Shown here piece after piece: positions 44,616 to 53,084 of a stretch of 64,000 bases of DNA. The position numbers and the translations under genes were made by a program. This stretch comes from Pseudonocardia thermophila (GTDB taxonomy: Bacteria; Actinomycetota; Actinomycetes; Mycobacteriales; Pseudonocardiaceae): assembly GCF_900142365.1 (NCBI RefSeq), contig NZ_FRAP01000021.1, positions 1-64,000 on the forward strand, read 5' to 3'. Positions within the stretch are counted from its first letter, which is position 1; every line of letters starts with the position of its first letter. The notes beneath the pieces are model-generated. The model worked only from the letters and a program-made list of their open reading frames with translations, was not told where the DNA came from and ran no database searches.

Positions 44616-45721
44616 GTCAGGCGTGCCCCGACGGCGTCGCCGACACCCTCGACGATCGTGTGCAGGTCACCGCGGGTGCCCAGCGCGGCGAGCGGAGCCA
44701 GTCGCTCCCCGGGTCCACACACCCACACACCGACGGGGATTTGCCCGAAGGCGTCGTTGACCTCGACGAAATGCGTCGCGAGGCGTTCGATCGCCGTGGC
44801 GACCCGTGAGGGCGTCGTGATCGCGTCCTCGAACGCGCCCACGAGGTTCACCGGGCGGCTGTCGCGCAGGACGACCAGGACCGCGTCGGGCAGGGTCGTG
44901 TTGGCGAAGGTGTTCTGCTTGCCCGTCGGCATGCTGGTGACGAAGGCGCGGATGAACGCTTCCGTGGCGCGGCGGGTTGCCTTGGCGTCGCCCAGGTTGT
45001 CGTTGAGCCGGTCCACGTCGACAGACGCGTACCGGTAGAGCGTCGCCGAGTTGAACTCGACGGTGCCGATCATGCCTGCACCGGCGTCCTCTTCCTCGTC
45101 GGCCTGCTTGTGGTCGTCGACGGCGGTGTAGTAGTCGAACTCGTTCTCCACCGCGTGCACGGAGATGGCGTGCGCGACCTGGGCCGCGGCGTCGACGTTG
45201 AGGTCGGTCAGGTCAGCGACCATGCGACCGAACAGCGCGACGTCGACCGAGTGGGCCTGGTTCGCGCGCTTGCGCGCCTCTGCCTTGTTGGGTTCTTCAC
45301 CGGTGCGCCCGAGCCGAACCCCCAGCTCGGCCAGCCCGCTGATCTGCCGGTTGCTGAGGAAGACGAGGTAGCCGGCCTCTTCCGGCACGTCCTTCTTGCC
45401 TCGGGGAGTGTTGGTCTTGATCCCCACGACGTCGAGGATCTTCTTCGCCAGCTTCTGCGACTCCGGGGCGAGATCGGCGTCCTGGCGGGCGATCTCCTCG
45501 GCGAGCAGCTCAACCAGACGCTTCGAGCGGACACCCAGCTCGGAACTGTCCAACTCGGAGCTGAACGCTGTGCGGGTTGCCCGCTTCCATGCCTGGCTGG
45601 ACACGCGAGCTCGGACGACACCGCCGAAGCGGGCGGTCTTCGGGCTTCCGGTGTCGTCGCGGTTGAGGTTGGAGGGCGGCACGGTCTGGAGGACGTGCAC
45701 GTCAACGATCGTTCGCGCCAT
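44612..45721 (-). CDS. cas7e: Cascade backbone subunit Cas7e (Cse4/CasC)
   Basis: Six Cas7e copies line the crRNA spacer. The 369-residue protein starts MARTIVDVHVLQTVPPSNLNRDDTGSPKTA, then GGVVRARVSSQAWKRATRTAF, and contains DVALFGRMVADL, SVHAVENEFDYYTAVDD and MPTGKQNTFANTTLPDAVLVV, all family hallmarks. I start at the ATG giving MARTIV; upstream codons are open. It follows cse2 by 23 bp and overlaps cas5e by 4 nt. Confidence 0.97.
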   Translation of the reverse strand: MARTIVDVHVLQTVPPSNLNRDDTGSPKTARFGGVVRARVSSQAWKRATRTAFSSELDSSELGVRSKRLVELLAEEIARQDADLAPESQKLAKKILDVVGIKTNTPRGKKDVPEEAGYLVFLSNRQISGLAELGVRLGRTGEEPNKAEARKRANQAHSVDVALFGRMVADLTDLNVDAAAQVAHAISVHAVENEFDYYTAVDDHKQADEEEDAGAGMIGTVEFNSATLYRYASVDVDRLNDNLGDAKATRRATEAFIRAFVTSMPTGKQNTFANTTLPDAVLVVLRDSRPVNLVGAFEDAITTPSRVATAIERLATHFVEVNDAFGQIPVGVWVCGPGERLAPLAALGTRGDLHTIVEGVGDAVGARLT

Positions 45722-45744
45722 GACAGGGTCCTGTTCTCGTTGCT

Positions 45745-46380
45745 TCAGGCTTGGGTCTGCTCGTCGGTGGAGGGGCGACGCGGTGTGCGGTAGAACTCCC
45801 GGCCCCAGATCAGTTGGACGCGCTCTCGTCCACCGCGTTGCCACCAGCTGAGTTGGTCGGCGAGCAGTCCGTAGTCGAGGGCGGTCGGCTTCCCGCTGGC
45901 GGAACGTGAACGCAGCAGCTGCACGGCGCCGCGGAGGTGATGGGTGAGCTCGGCGTACGAGTCGGCGGTACCGAGCATGCGGAACCGGCGCACCAGCGGA
46001 TCGGGCAACGACCCGGGGTCGCCGTCGTGCAGCGATCTGAGTGCAGCACCGAGGCCGATCCCTCGCCGATGGACGCGTTCGCTCTTCGACTGCTGGTGCA
46101 GGGCGTAGAGCGTCAACGCTGTGTGGGCGGCGTGCTCGTCCGGGCCTGGTCCGCCGTCCGGTGCAGGCACGAAGTCCGGGGACAACGTGAACTCGAGGAT
46201 GTCGAGCACCTCACCGGGCTGTTTGCCGACGCCACGGCGGAGCTGGGCGAGCGCGGCGACCGCAACGGAGTCGCGGTGCGACGCGTTCAGGTATCGGGAC
46301 TGCAGACCTGAGATCCTGGTGTCGACGAACGTGCCGACGCGACCGAGTCTGTGCCCGGTCTCGGTCGATGTCGTTGTCAT
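45745..46380 (-). CDS. cse2: Cascade small subunit Cse2 (Cas11/CasB)
   Basis: Two Cse2 copies stabilise the R-loop in Cascade. The 211-residue protein has the helical pattern of the family: RYLNASHRDSVAVAALAQLRRGVG, then HTALTLYALHQQSKS, GIGLGAALRSL and LRGAVQLLRSRS. The C-terminus (QLIWGREFYRTP) is also typical. The ATG overlaps the cas8e stop (ATGA), giving coupled synthesis with cas8e. Confidence 0.94.
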   Translation of the reverse strand: MTTTSTETGHRLGRVGTFVDTRISGLQSRYLNASHRDSVAVAALAQLRRGVGKQPGEVLDILEFTLSPDFVPAPDGGPGPDEHAAHTALTLYALHQQSKSERVHRRGIGLGAALRSLHDGDPGSLPDPLVRRFRMLGTADSYAELTHHLRGAVQLLRSRSASGKPTALDYGLLADQLSWWQRGGRERVQLIWGREFYRTPRRPSTDEQTQA

Positions 46381-48014
46381 GCGGGGACTCCTGCGTGCTG
46401 GGCGAACGCGAGTGGTAGTGCCTCGCGAACCGCGCGGTCGAACCGATCTGCGGCGTGCGCCGCAGTGAGCACATGGCCGCGGACGACTCGGCCTTCCCAC
46501 GCAGCCGGCGGGATGTCCTCGAGCAGCTCGCGGCCCTCGTCGCGGACGATCTCGAGCACCGTGCGCTGCCATTCCGCTTTCAGGTCGAGTTCGACCGCCT
46601 CGGGTGTCAGGGTCAACAACCAGCTTCGGTAGGGCTGGTCGAGGCGGGCATAGGCGCGCTCCATGACGCGGCTGCGACGCCCGGTTCCATCTCCGCCGGC
46701 GGCGGCTGCCAGATCGCCGGCGAGGTTTCCGACGGCTTGGACAGCCGCCTCCGCAACCTCGACCCCGGACACCGCGATCCCGACGAGGGCACCCGCGTCG
46801 CGCTGCGTGAGCATGGCGCGGAGCGCGAGAGCGTCATCGATGACGTCAGTGACCGAGGACTCTTGCTGGCCGTACGTCATCCCGATGGCGCGGACGCGCA
46901 CCGGGTAGTCGCGATCGACGATCCTTTCGTACGTCAGAACACCGAGCCACTCGACGACGCCGGGTGCGAGCGAATCCGCTGCATCTCCGGCCTGCCGATC
47001 ACCTGCAGGAAGGAGCGATTGCAGCCCCCTCCAGATCGCCCGGTCGGCGTCGTGTTTGCGGGGCATGTACACCGGCGTAGAAGCTCCCGCCTTCTTCTCC
47101 TGGGCTTGGCTGCGCCGCCACGCCGTGTGCGGCTCGTACAGGTGCATGTTCTGCGGTGTCAGCTTGTCGCCGTTGGCGATCAGCACGGACGTGACACGAT
47201 CGCCTGTACGGACAAGCCGAACCCGCCGGCTCGGCCACACGTACAGATCGACCGGTCCCGTCGGGGTCCTGCCTCCAGGAACCTCTTCGGCAGCCGTGAG
47301 CTGCGGTCGCTCCCACACCGGTCGGTCGGTTTCAGGATCCCTCCTGAACTCGGGAGTGTCCGCCACCAGGTTGAGGAGCAGGGTCTCCTTGAAGGTTCGC
47401 CCTTCGAGCAGAACGCCACCCAGCGACCCGCTCCAACCCACTCCGATCGGGTATCCCCTCCCGGACTTGACTCGCGGGTCACCGACGGCCCCTGACTTGA
47501 TGCCACTCATGTCGAACGCGTGGATGTGCACGAGCCAGCGGGCGGCCTCGGCGAAGGAGAGCGTGATCGCGTCCGCGCGGCGGGTGGTGAAGAACGGTTC
47601 TCCGTTCGGCACGTCGGCGACCAGCTTGGACAGCTCGGAGGTCTCCCCTTTGGCCGTCCGAAGGTCGGGCACCTGCAGAAACGGTGTGGTGGGGTGGACG
47701 AGGTAGAAGCGATCGCGATAACGGTCCAGATAGTTCTCGATCTGGTCGACGGGCAGGGTCTCCGCCTCCCACAGCCGCTGCCAGTCATCCAGGTCCCGCG
47801 GGCCGTCGATGGCGCTGTGGAGCACCGCGAGAAGCAGCCGGGTCAGGGCGAACGTCTGGGTGGGCAGCTCACCGGACAGCCCGGCGAGCGCGTGGGCTCG
47901 TGACAGGACCGTCAGGATGCCCAGCTCTTCGATCACGCCGTCGGGGCGGCGGCAGGGGAGCCAGGGATCGGTGACGAGGTCGAACGTTGCATTCGTAGGG
48001 AGCGGTTCGTTGAT
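46377..48014 (-). CDS. cas8e: Cascade large subunit Cas8e (Cse1/CasA), apparently starting at ATC
   Basis: Cas8e recognises the PAM and recruits Cas3. Family sequence begins NATFDLVTDPWLPCRRPDGVIEELGILTVLSRAH, which lies upstream of the first standard start codon (GTG at 47936). Between an in-frame TGA and this segment there is no ATG, GTG or TTG. A well-placed GAGGTG precedes ATC AAC GAA CCG, so I place the start at ATC (545 residues). Either ATC is used weakly, or an ATG has mutated, or a base error hides the true start. The rest is intact (FEEAARW-like FAEAARWLVHIHAF, SGSLGGVLLEGRTFKETLLLNL). Confidence 0.88.
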   Translation of the reverse strand: MNEPLPTNATFDLVTDPWLPCRRPDGVIEELGILTVLSRAHALAGLSGELPTQTFALTRLLLAVLHSAIDGPRDLDDWQRLWEAETLPVDQIENYLDRYRDRFYLVHPTTPFLQVPDLRTAKGETSELSKLVADVPNGEPFFTTRRADAITLSFAEAARWLVHIHAFDMSGIKSGAVGDPRVKSGRGYPIGVGWSGSLGGVLLEGRTFKETLLLNLVADTPEFRRDPETDRPVWERPQLTAAEEVPGGRTPTGPVDLYVWPSRRVRLVRTGDRVTSVLIANGDKLTPQNMHLYEPHTAWRRSQAQEKKAGASTPVYMPRKHDADRAIWRGLQSLLPAGDRQAGDAADSLAPGVVEWLGVLTYERIVDRDYPVRVRAIGMTYGQQESSVTDVIDDALALRAMLTQRDAGALVGIAVSGVEVAEAAVQAVGNLAGDLAAAAGGDGTGRRSRVMERAYARLDQPYRSWLLTLTPEAVELDLKAEWQRTVLEIVRDEGRELLEDIPPAAWEGRVVRGHVLTAAHAADRFDRAVREALPLAFAQHAGVPA

Positions 48015-48078
48015 GGCGCACCTCAGTCTCAGCGACGACGTACCCGTGCGGCAGGTGACTCGTTGTCACTCACTCACG

Positions 48079-48110
48079 TGTTAACCGTTGTTCTGATACT
48101 TCTATACGTG
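48079..48110. promoter_or_regulatory. AT-rich promoter region of the cas8e operon, with crRNA-like target site
   Basis: This short stretch is clearly AT-richer than the GC-rich surroundings and is the only promoter-like sequence between the crRNA-like unit and cas8e. On the plus strand TTAACC (48081-48086) and TATACG (48103-48108) are 16 bp apart and could drive the crRNA-like unit. The opposite strand should carry the cas8e promoter. An AAC motif at 48083-48085 is followed by 48086-48106, which matches the spacer at 48161-48181 at 16 of 21 positions. Confidence 0.6.
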
Positions 48111-48129
48111 GTTCCATGGCCGGCACTCA

Positions 48130-48202
48130 GTTCCCCGCGCGACGCCGCGGGGGTGGTCCACGTTGCTCTGGCACTTCAGTAGTTCTCCCCGCTCTCGCGG
48201 GG
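48130..48202 (+). ncRNA. solitary crRNA-like unit in the cas operon (candidate Cas-regulating RNA)
   Basis: A degenerate repeat at 48130-48159 keeps the stem CCCCGCG/CGCGGGG and the full 3' end GGGGGTGGTCC, which becomes the crRNA 5' handle. A spacer of about 21 nt (48161-48181) follows, then a second degenerate repeat (48182-48202) with the stem CCCCGC/GCGGGG for Cas6e processing but without the handle. It sits between the cas3 stop codon and the cas8e promoter, read in the direction opposite to the cas genes. Spacer and promoter-region match suggests Cascade is guided to the cas8e promoter without cutting, as in CreR/CreA-type RNAs. Expression is not shown; this is inference from sequence. 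Confidence 0.7.
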
Positions 48203-50998
48203 TCAGCAGGCGTCGTGGATCAGTCCGCGTCGTGGGTCGTACATGACGCGGAAGGTAGCGGGACCGGCCGACAATTCGGCTGTCCTGTTCTCGTCCAGGA
48301 CGAGGACCAGCTGGCCGTTGAGCAGGGGGGTGCGGTCGAAGCTCGTGAAGTGGTTGCGCTCGAGTGCGGCTATGACTCCGTCTCCGATCGGGCCCGGCTG
48401 GCTCATCGCCAGCGGCAGGCGCAAGGCGCAGGCCGCGACCGTACGTGCCAGCCAGCCAGGTAGCTCGTCATCGAGCGGGATCTGCACGCTCGCGTTCTGC
48501 GCGATCCAGTCAGGGGTCAGCAAGCCGCCGTCGGCGTCGCGCTGCACGACGAGGACTTCCAACGACTCGGCACCGTCACGGACCTGACCGATCTGGCGAG
48601 GATCGTCCACATCGGCGTCGCCCACGCCGGCGCGAATCCAGCCGTGCAACGTGTCCTTGAGGCCGCCCACCTGGTCGATCCGGAAGGTCTTCGCATTCGC
48701 GCGGCGCCGCTCAGACCGTTGCCGATCGTCCTCTGCGGCCGCGGTCATGGCGGCCTGCCACGAGTCCGGGCCGATCGTCTCGTCTCCGTAGCCGGCCCGG
48801 ACGAGTGGGGCGATGTCGTCTGGCAGTACGAGCCGGTCGCGATCGGCCAGCAGCGCCGCAGCGCGGAGCAACATGTGCTCGCCGTACACACGACGACTTC
48901 CGGCCACGGGGAAGACCGGCTCGGAGCGCCAGGACTCGACGCCGGTCAGAACGCAGCACGGTCGGGTGAGCCGCGGCGGGCGAACACGGCGGTGTCGGTG
49001 CAGGCGGCCCATCCGCTGCAGCACCAGGTCGACGGGTGCAAGATCGGTGACCATCAGGTCGAAGTCCACATCGAGGCTTTGCTCGACAACCTGCGACGCC
49101 ACGACGATGTGCAGGTCCGGGCGTTCACTCTCCGACGTCGGCGGCCCGAAACGCCGAATCAGATCGGCGTCGAGTGCGGCGCGATCGCACGCCAGGAACC
49201 GGGAGTGCGCGACCGTCACATGATCGTCTCCGAACTCTTCGATCAGCCGGTCCGCTGCCTCCTGCACCCTGGCGACGGTGTTCCGCACGACGACCGCGCA
49301 ACCCCCCTCGCCGAGCCGGTCACGCAGCAGCGAAACCAGCTCGTCGAGGTCGTCGCCGTCTTCACCTGGATCGAGCCGCTCGACCATGACGGTCCTCGGC
49401 TCGCCGCTGGCGGCGACTGCTCGAGGCGGCAGGCCTGTGGCCGTCACCACCGGATAGGCATCGCTGATGGTCACCTCGTCCGTCGTCTCGGATCGGCCGC
49501 TCTCGTACGCGGCGACGAGCTCAGCGCGCCTTCGCGGCGGCAGGGTCGCCGACAACAGCACCACCGGCGTCCCGTACGCGCCTAGCCAGTGCAGAGTGCG
49601 ATCCAGGTACTGCGACATGTAGACGTCGTAGGCGTGCACCTCGTCGATCACGACGACCTTGCCCGCCAGAGCGAGGTGTCGCAGCACCAGATGGCGGCTC
49701 TTCAGCGCGGCGGCGAGAACCTGATCCACCGTCCCGATGACGAATTGGGCCAACACCCCGCGCTTACGCCCGCGCAGCCACTGGTGCGCGACGCCGACAT
49801 CGGAACCGCATTCGCCGGCGTCGCGAACATGCCCGCGCCGAAGCAGGCCGCGGAACGTGTCATTCAAGCTCGCCGTGCCGTGCGCCAGCTGCACGCTCAC
49901 GTTCACCGGCACACCCGGCAGCGCCTGCAACCAGGACAACACCCGCCCGAACATGGCGTCCGTCGTCGCCCTCGTCGGGAGGGCCACGAAGCAACCGTCG
50001 GCACCCGACCGGGCCGCCAACGCCTCCACGGCGAGCAACGCCGCCTCCGTCTTCCCCTCCCCCATCGGCGCTTCGACGATCACCATGCCCGGGGTCTCCT
50101 GCGCCAGGGCGGCTTCGACCGCGGCCACCTGCACCGGCCGGGGCGTCCGGCCGAACCGTTCCTGAAACGCCGACGCCACATCAGTGATCGGCTGTGGTCG
50201 CCATCGCGGCGGGAGGTCCAGCTCCTGCCATGCCCGGGCCGCGCGCGCCTCGGTCGTCTCCCGGTTCGGAGGCACGACGCCCTCGCGAGCGGCGTGGATC
50301 GGCTCGAGATCGAACAACTCGCTGGAGGCGATCCAGTCTGCGACGATCACCATCGCGGTCAGCAGCACCTGCGCCGGTCGCGGGATCGGACGTGATGCTG
50401 CGCCGGCCAGCCACTCCGTGCCACCGACCAGATCAGCAGCCCACCGCAGCACGTCGACCCGTGCCTCGGACCAGCTGCCCCGACCGGCCAGCTCGGCGTG
50501 CTGCTCGACGGCCATCAAGTCGGGTCGTTCCGGGGGCACACCGTGGTGCCCACCGATCAGGCAGGACAGCTGACTGGCGCTGCTCCGCGGAACCCGGAGC
50601 TCCGTCGTGAGCCAGTCCAGCACGGCCACCTGGCCGACCATCTCGTGCCGGATCCGAGATCGATCTCGGTCGTTCGCGTAGCGCGGGTCCGCCGCGAGGC
50701 CATGCTCGCGCATGACGTCCGCGAGGGCGGCGCACTGCACGGCGAACGCGGGACTCGCCTTCCCGACATCGTGCACCGCGGCCGCCCAGACGATCAGCTG
50801 CCGCAGCTCGGTGACGCCGAGACCGAGCATCTCCGAGAGACGGGTGAGGACCGACGAGGGAATCCACTCATCAACCAAGCGGCCGGCTATGGCTGCGGTG
50901 TCACCCAGGTGCTGATGGAGCGGGAGCCACTCCGTCACGATCCGGTGGTCAAGTTCATCGCGGCCGGTCTTCGCCCACACCGACCACCACGGCTTCAC
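48203..50998 (-). CDS. cas3: CRISPR-associated nuclease-helicase Cas3
   Basis: Cas3 unwinds and degrades DNA marked by Cascade. The HD nuclease domain has AAVHDVGKASPAFAVQC and a later GGHHGVPPE; the helicase has Walker A EAPMGEGKTEAAL, DEAD-box variant VVIDEVHAYD, SATLPPRRR (motif III) and QVVEQSLDVDFD (motif VI region). About 931 residues is normal for a fused HD-helicase. I use GTG 50998, 8 nt after GAGGTG; a GTG three codons earlier (51005-51007) is an alternative. The gene is first in the cas direction and ends beside the crRNA-like unit. Confidence 0.96.
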   Translation of the reverse strand: MKPWWSVWAKTGRDELDHRIVTEWLPLHQHLGDTAAIAGRLVDEWIPSSVLTRLSEMLGLGVTELRQLIVWAAAVHDVGKASPAFAVQCAALADVMREHGLAADPRYANDRDRSRIRHEMVGQVAVLDWLTTELRVPRSSASQLSCLIGGHHGVPPERPDLMAVEQHAELAGRGSWSEARVDVLRWAADLVGGTEWLAGAASRPIPRPAQVLLTAMVIVADWIASSELFDLEPIHAAREGVVPPNRETTEARAARAWQELDLPPRWRPQPITDVASAFQERFGRTPRPVQVAAVEAALAQETPGMVIVEAPMGEGKTEAALLAVEALAARSGADGCFVALPTRATTDAMFGRVLSWLQALPGVPVNVSVQLAHGTASLNDTFRGLLRRGHVRDAGECGSDVGVAHQWLRGRKRGVLAQFVIGTVDQVLAAALKSRHLVLRHLALAGKVVVIDEVHAYDVYMSQYLDRTLHWLGAYGTPVVLLSATLPPRRRAELVAAYESGRSETTDEVTISDAYPVVTATGLPPRAVAASGEPRTVMVERLDPGEDGDDLDELVSLLRDRLGEGGCAVVVRNTVARVQEAADRLIEEFGDDHVTVAHSRFLACDRAALDADLIRRFGPPTSESERPDLHIVVASQVVEQSLDVDFDLMVTDLAPVDLVLQRMGRLHRHRRVRPPRLTRPCCVLTGVESWRSEPVFPVAGSRRVYGEHMLLRAAALLADRDRLVLPDDIAPLVRAGYGDETIGPDSWQAAMTAAAEDDRQRSERRRANAKTFRIDQVGGLKDTLHGWIRAGVGDADVDDPRQIGQVRDGAESLEVLVVQRDADGGLLTPDWIAQNASVQIPLDDELPGWLARTVAACALRLPLAMSQPGPIGDGVIAALERNHFTSFDRTPLLNGQLVLVLDENRTAELSAGPATFRVMYDPRRGLIHDAC

Positions 50999-51007
50999 GT
51001 CGTACAC

Positions 51008-51152
51008 ACCTCACTACTCTTCGGGGTCGACGTCTCGGGCAGTCGCGGAAGATCCCGGCTCTGTTACCTTGTGCTGGTAGATCATCGATCGGCGCTAGCT
51101 CATCTTGAATCAAATCGGCAGGCTCGGCTCGCGTCGTCGCTGGTCAGGAAGT
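51008..51152 (+). promoter_or_regulatory. leader of CRISPR array 2 and cas3 upstream region
   Basis: These 145 bp separate the cas3 start from the first repeat and must hold the divergent promoters for cas3 and array 2. The part around 51080-51118 is AT-rich. The last bases before the repeat read GGTCAGGAAGT, identical to the end of the array 1 leader, which supports one shared adaptation machinery. I recognise no other site. Confidence 0.75.
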
Positions 51153-52533
51153 GTCGTCCCCGCGCCTGCGGGGGTGGTCCCACCGTCTACGTGCGACCCG
51201 CCCCGGCCAGCGCGTCGTCCCCGCGCCTGCGGGGGTGGTCCCCCGCACCGGGTCGTGCCGGTGCTCGCGCAGGACGTCGTCCCCGCGCCTGCGGGGGTGG
51301 TCCCTGCGGCTACTGCTCCGGCGCACCAACCTCGTAGTCGTCCCCGCGCCTGCGGGGGTGGTCCCACCAACGATGACGTGATCTTCGCCTACAACGAGTC
51401 GTCCCCGCGCCTGCGGGGGTGGTCCACACCGCCATGCTGTCTGCCGCCTTCTGGGTCGAGTCGTCCCCGCGCCTGCGGGGGTGGTCCCCACCGCAACCAC
51501 CCCAACGCGTGGGTGCAGTGGTCGTCCCCGCGCCTGCGGGGGTGGTCCCCAGCCCGCGCTGGACAAGGTCCGCGATGCGATGTCGTCCCCGCGCCTGCGG
51601 GGGTGGTCCCGAGTTCGCAGCTGCGTACGCGCACCGCGCATCGTCGTCCCCGCGCCTGCGGGGGTGGTCCCGGCACAACCTCGCGGGCGCGACCCGGGCG
51701 GAAGTCGTCCCCGCGCCTGCGGGGGTGGTCCCGGCAGGGTCGCCGCCACTTCCGCCGCCTCGAGGTCGTCCCCGCGCCTGCGGGGGTGGTCCCCCGGACC
51801 CGGTGTGGCAGGTCGTCGACCCGGAGTCGTCCCCGCGCCTGCGGGGGTGGTCCCCACCTCAGCGACAGTGGCCATGATCCCTAACCGTCGTCCCCGCGCC
51901 TGCGGGGGTGGTCCTCGGATGTACTTGCTCGACGGGTACATCGCGTAGTCGTCCCCGCGCCTGCGGGGGTGGTCCCTGCACGATCCGCGTGTGCCACAAA
52001 GTCACCGGGTCGTCCCCGCGCCTGCGGGGGTGGTCCCTTGTCCGACACCCAGCCGGCGGCAACCGTCACGTCGTCCCCGCGCCTGCGGGGGTGGTCCCAC
52101 GCTGCGCGCCTTCCGTGAGGCCAGCGCCCGGTCGTCCCCGCGCCTGCGGGGGTGGTCCCGTGTGCCGGCTGGCGAGCGCCATCACGGCGAAGTCGTCCCC
52201 GCGCCTGCGGGGGTGGTCCTGACCCGCTCGTGACCACGTAGACCGACGAGCAGTCGTCCCCGCGCCTGCGGGGGTGGTCCCCAGGCCTTCTGCAGCTGCG
52301 CGCCGAGCTCGACGTCGTCCCCGCGCCTGCGGGGGTGGTCCCCGCGTCTACTGGCACCGGGGCACGCGATGACCGTCGTCCCCGCGCCTGCGGGGGTGGT
52401 CCCTGCTCGGCCTCGTCGAGTGCGCCGCCGAACTTGTCGTCCTCGCGCCTGCGGGGGTGGTCCGCCGACGTCACGCACCTGCGCTGGAATCTTTCGGCAG
52501 ACCAAGTCATCCCCGCACCTGCGTGGACTAGCC
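51153..52533 (+). CRISPR. CRISPR array 2, type I-E, 22 repeats plus one degenerate
   Basis: Twenty-two 28-nt repeats spaced 61-62 bp start GTCGTCCCCGCG and end GCGGGGGTGGTCC with CCT between. This differs from array 1 only in the central three bases. The last repeat (52436) has one substitution, and a strongly changed copy lies at 52506-52533 after a 42-nt spacer, so the right end is the old trailer end. Spacers are 33-34 nt, and most begin with C, as if the last PAM base were C. Confidence 0.98.
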
Positions 52534-52562
52534 CTGCGATTGTCAGGCTCCTCTGTCACCGT

Positions 52563-53084
52563 GTGGTCGTGGACATCACCGAGTGCCTTATCGATGCAGT
52601 CTCTGCAGGGAACCTGCGGGTTCGGCGCTCGGACTTCGCCCATGTTTGGCGCATGGCCGAGCAGCTGGCGGCCGATCACGGGCATCAGCACCTGGATGAC
52701 TGGTATCCGGCCGCCGTTGCGATGACATGCCGATGGCTGGCCGGCGCAGTGGTGACCGACCATGCGGGATGTCGCGCGCCGACGCCGGCTCCGGTGACGC
52801 GGCGGCAGGCTCGGGCGTTCCCGGAGTTGATCGACGCAGAGCTGCTGGCGACCGAGTTGTTCACGGGGCGGGATCCCGGAACGGTCCGGGCGCGGCCTGG
52901 TTGGATCGCCGGGGTCAGTGCGACGTTGCAGTGGGCGTGGCGCGGTGACGGTCCGCCGCCGTTCTCGCTGCCGACCTCTGGCGGCGGGTCGACAACGGCG
53001 AAGACCCGAGACAGCTGGGCACGTCAGCGAGATCGGTCATGTCGCCGCCGTCGTGGAAGTCGTCGTGATCGACGTCGTGGCTGA
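52563..53084 (+). CDS. hypothetical protein at the trailer end of array 2
   Basis: The frame from GTG 52563 encodes VVVDITECLIDAVSAGNLRVRRSDFAHVWRMAEQLA, then YPAAVAMTCRWLAGAVV, ARAFPELIDAELLATELF and GTVRARPGWIAGVSATLQWAWRG. It has natural-looking amino-acid use up to about residue 140 (PPPFSLPTSG). After that it becomes Arg-rich and overlaps a relaxase remnant on the other strand, so the true C-terminus may have been lost at a junction near 52985. I recognise no family; similar proteins may accompany actinobacterial plasmids or ICEs, but that is a guess. Confidence 0.5.
   Translation: MVVDITECLIDAVSAGNLRVRRSDFAHVWRMAEQLAADHGHQHLDDWYPAAVAMTCRWLAGAVVTDHAGCRAPTPAPVTRRQARAFPELIDAELLATELFTGRDPGTVRARPGWIAGVSATLQWAWRGDGPPPFSLPTSGGGSTTAKTRDSWARQRDRSCRRRRGSRRDRRRG

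Noticed and set aside
47983..48003. Second match of the crRNA-like spacer at the start of the cas8e coding region
   Set aside because: Only the first seven or so bases match and no AAC stands at the PAM position; the match at 48086-48106 is far better.
48100..48160. A CreT-like toxin minigene next to the crRNA-like unit
   Set aside because: I looked for a tiny frame with tandem rare codons or a clear toxin RNA and saw none; a regulatory RNA without toxin fits better.
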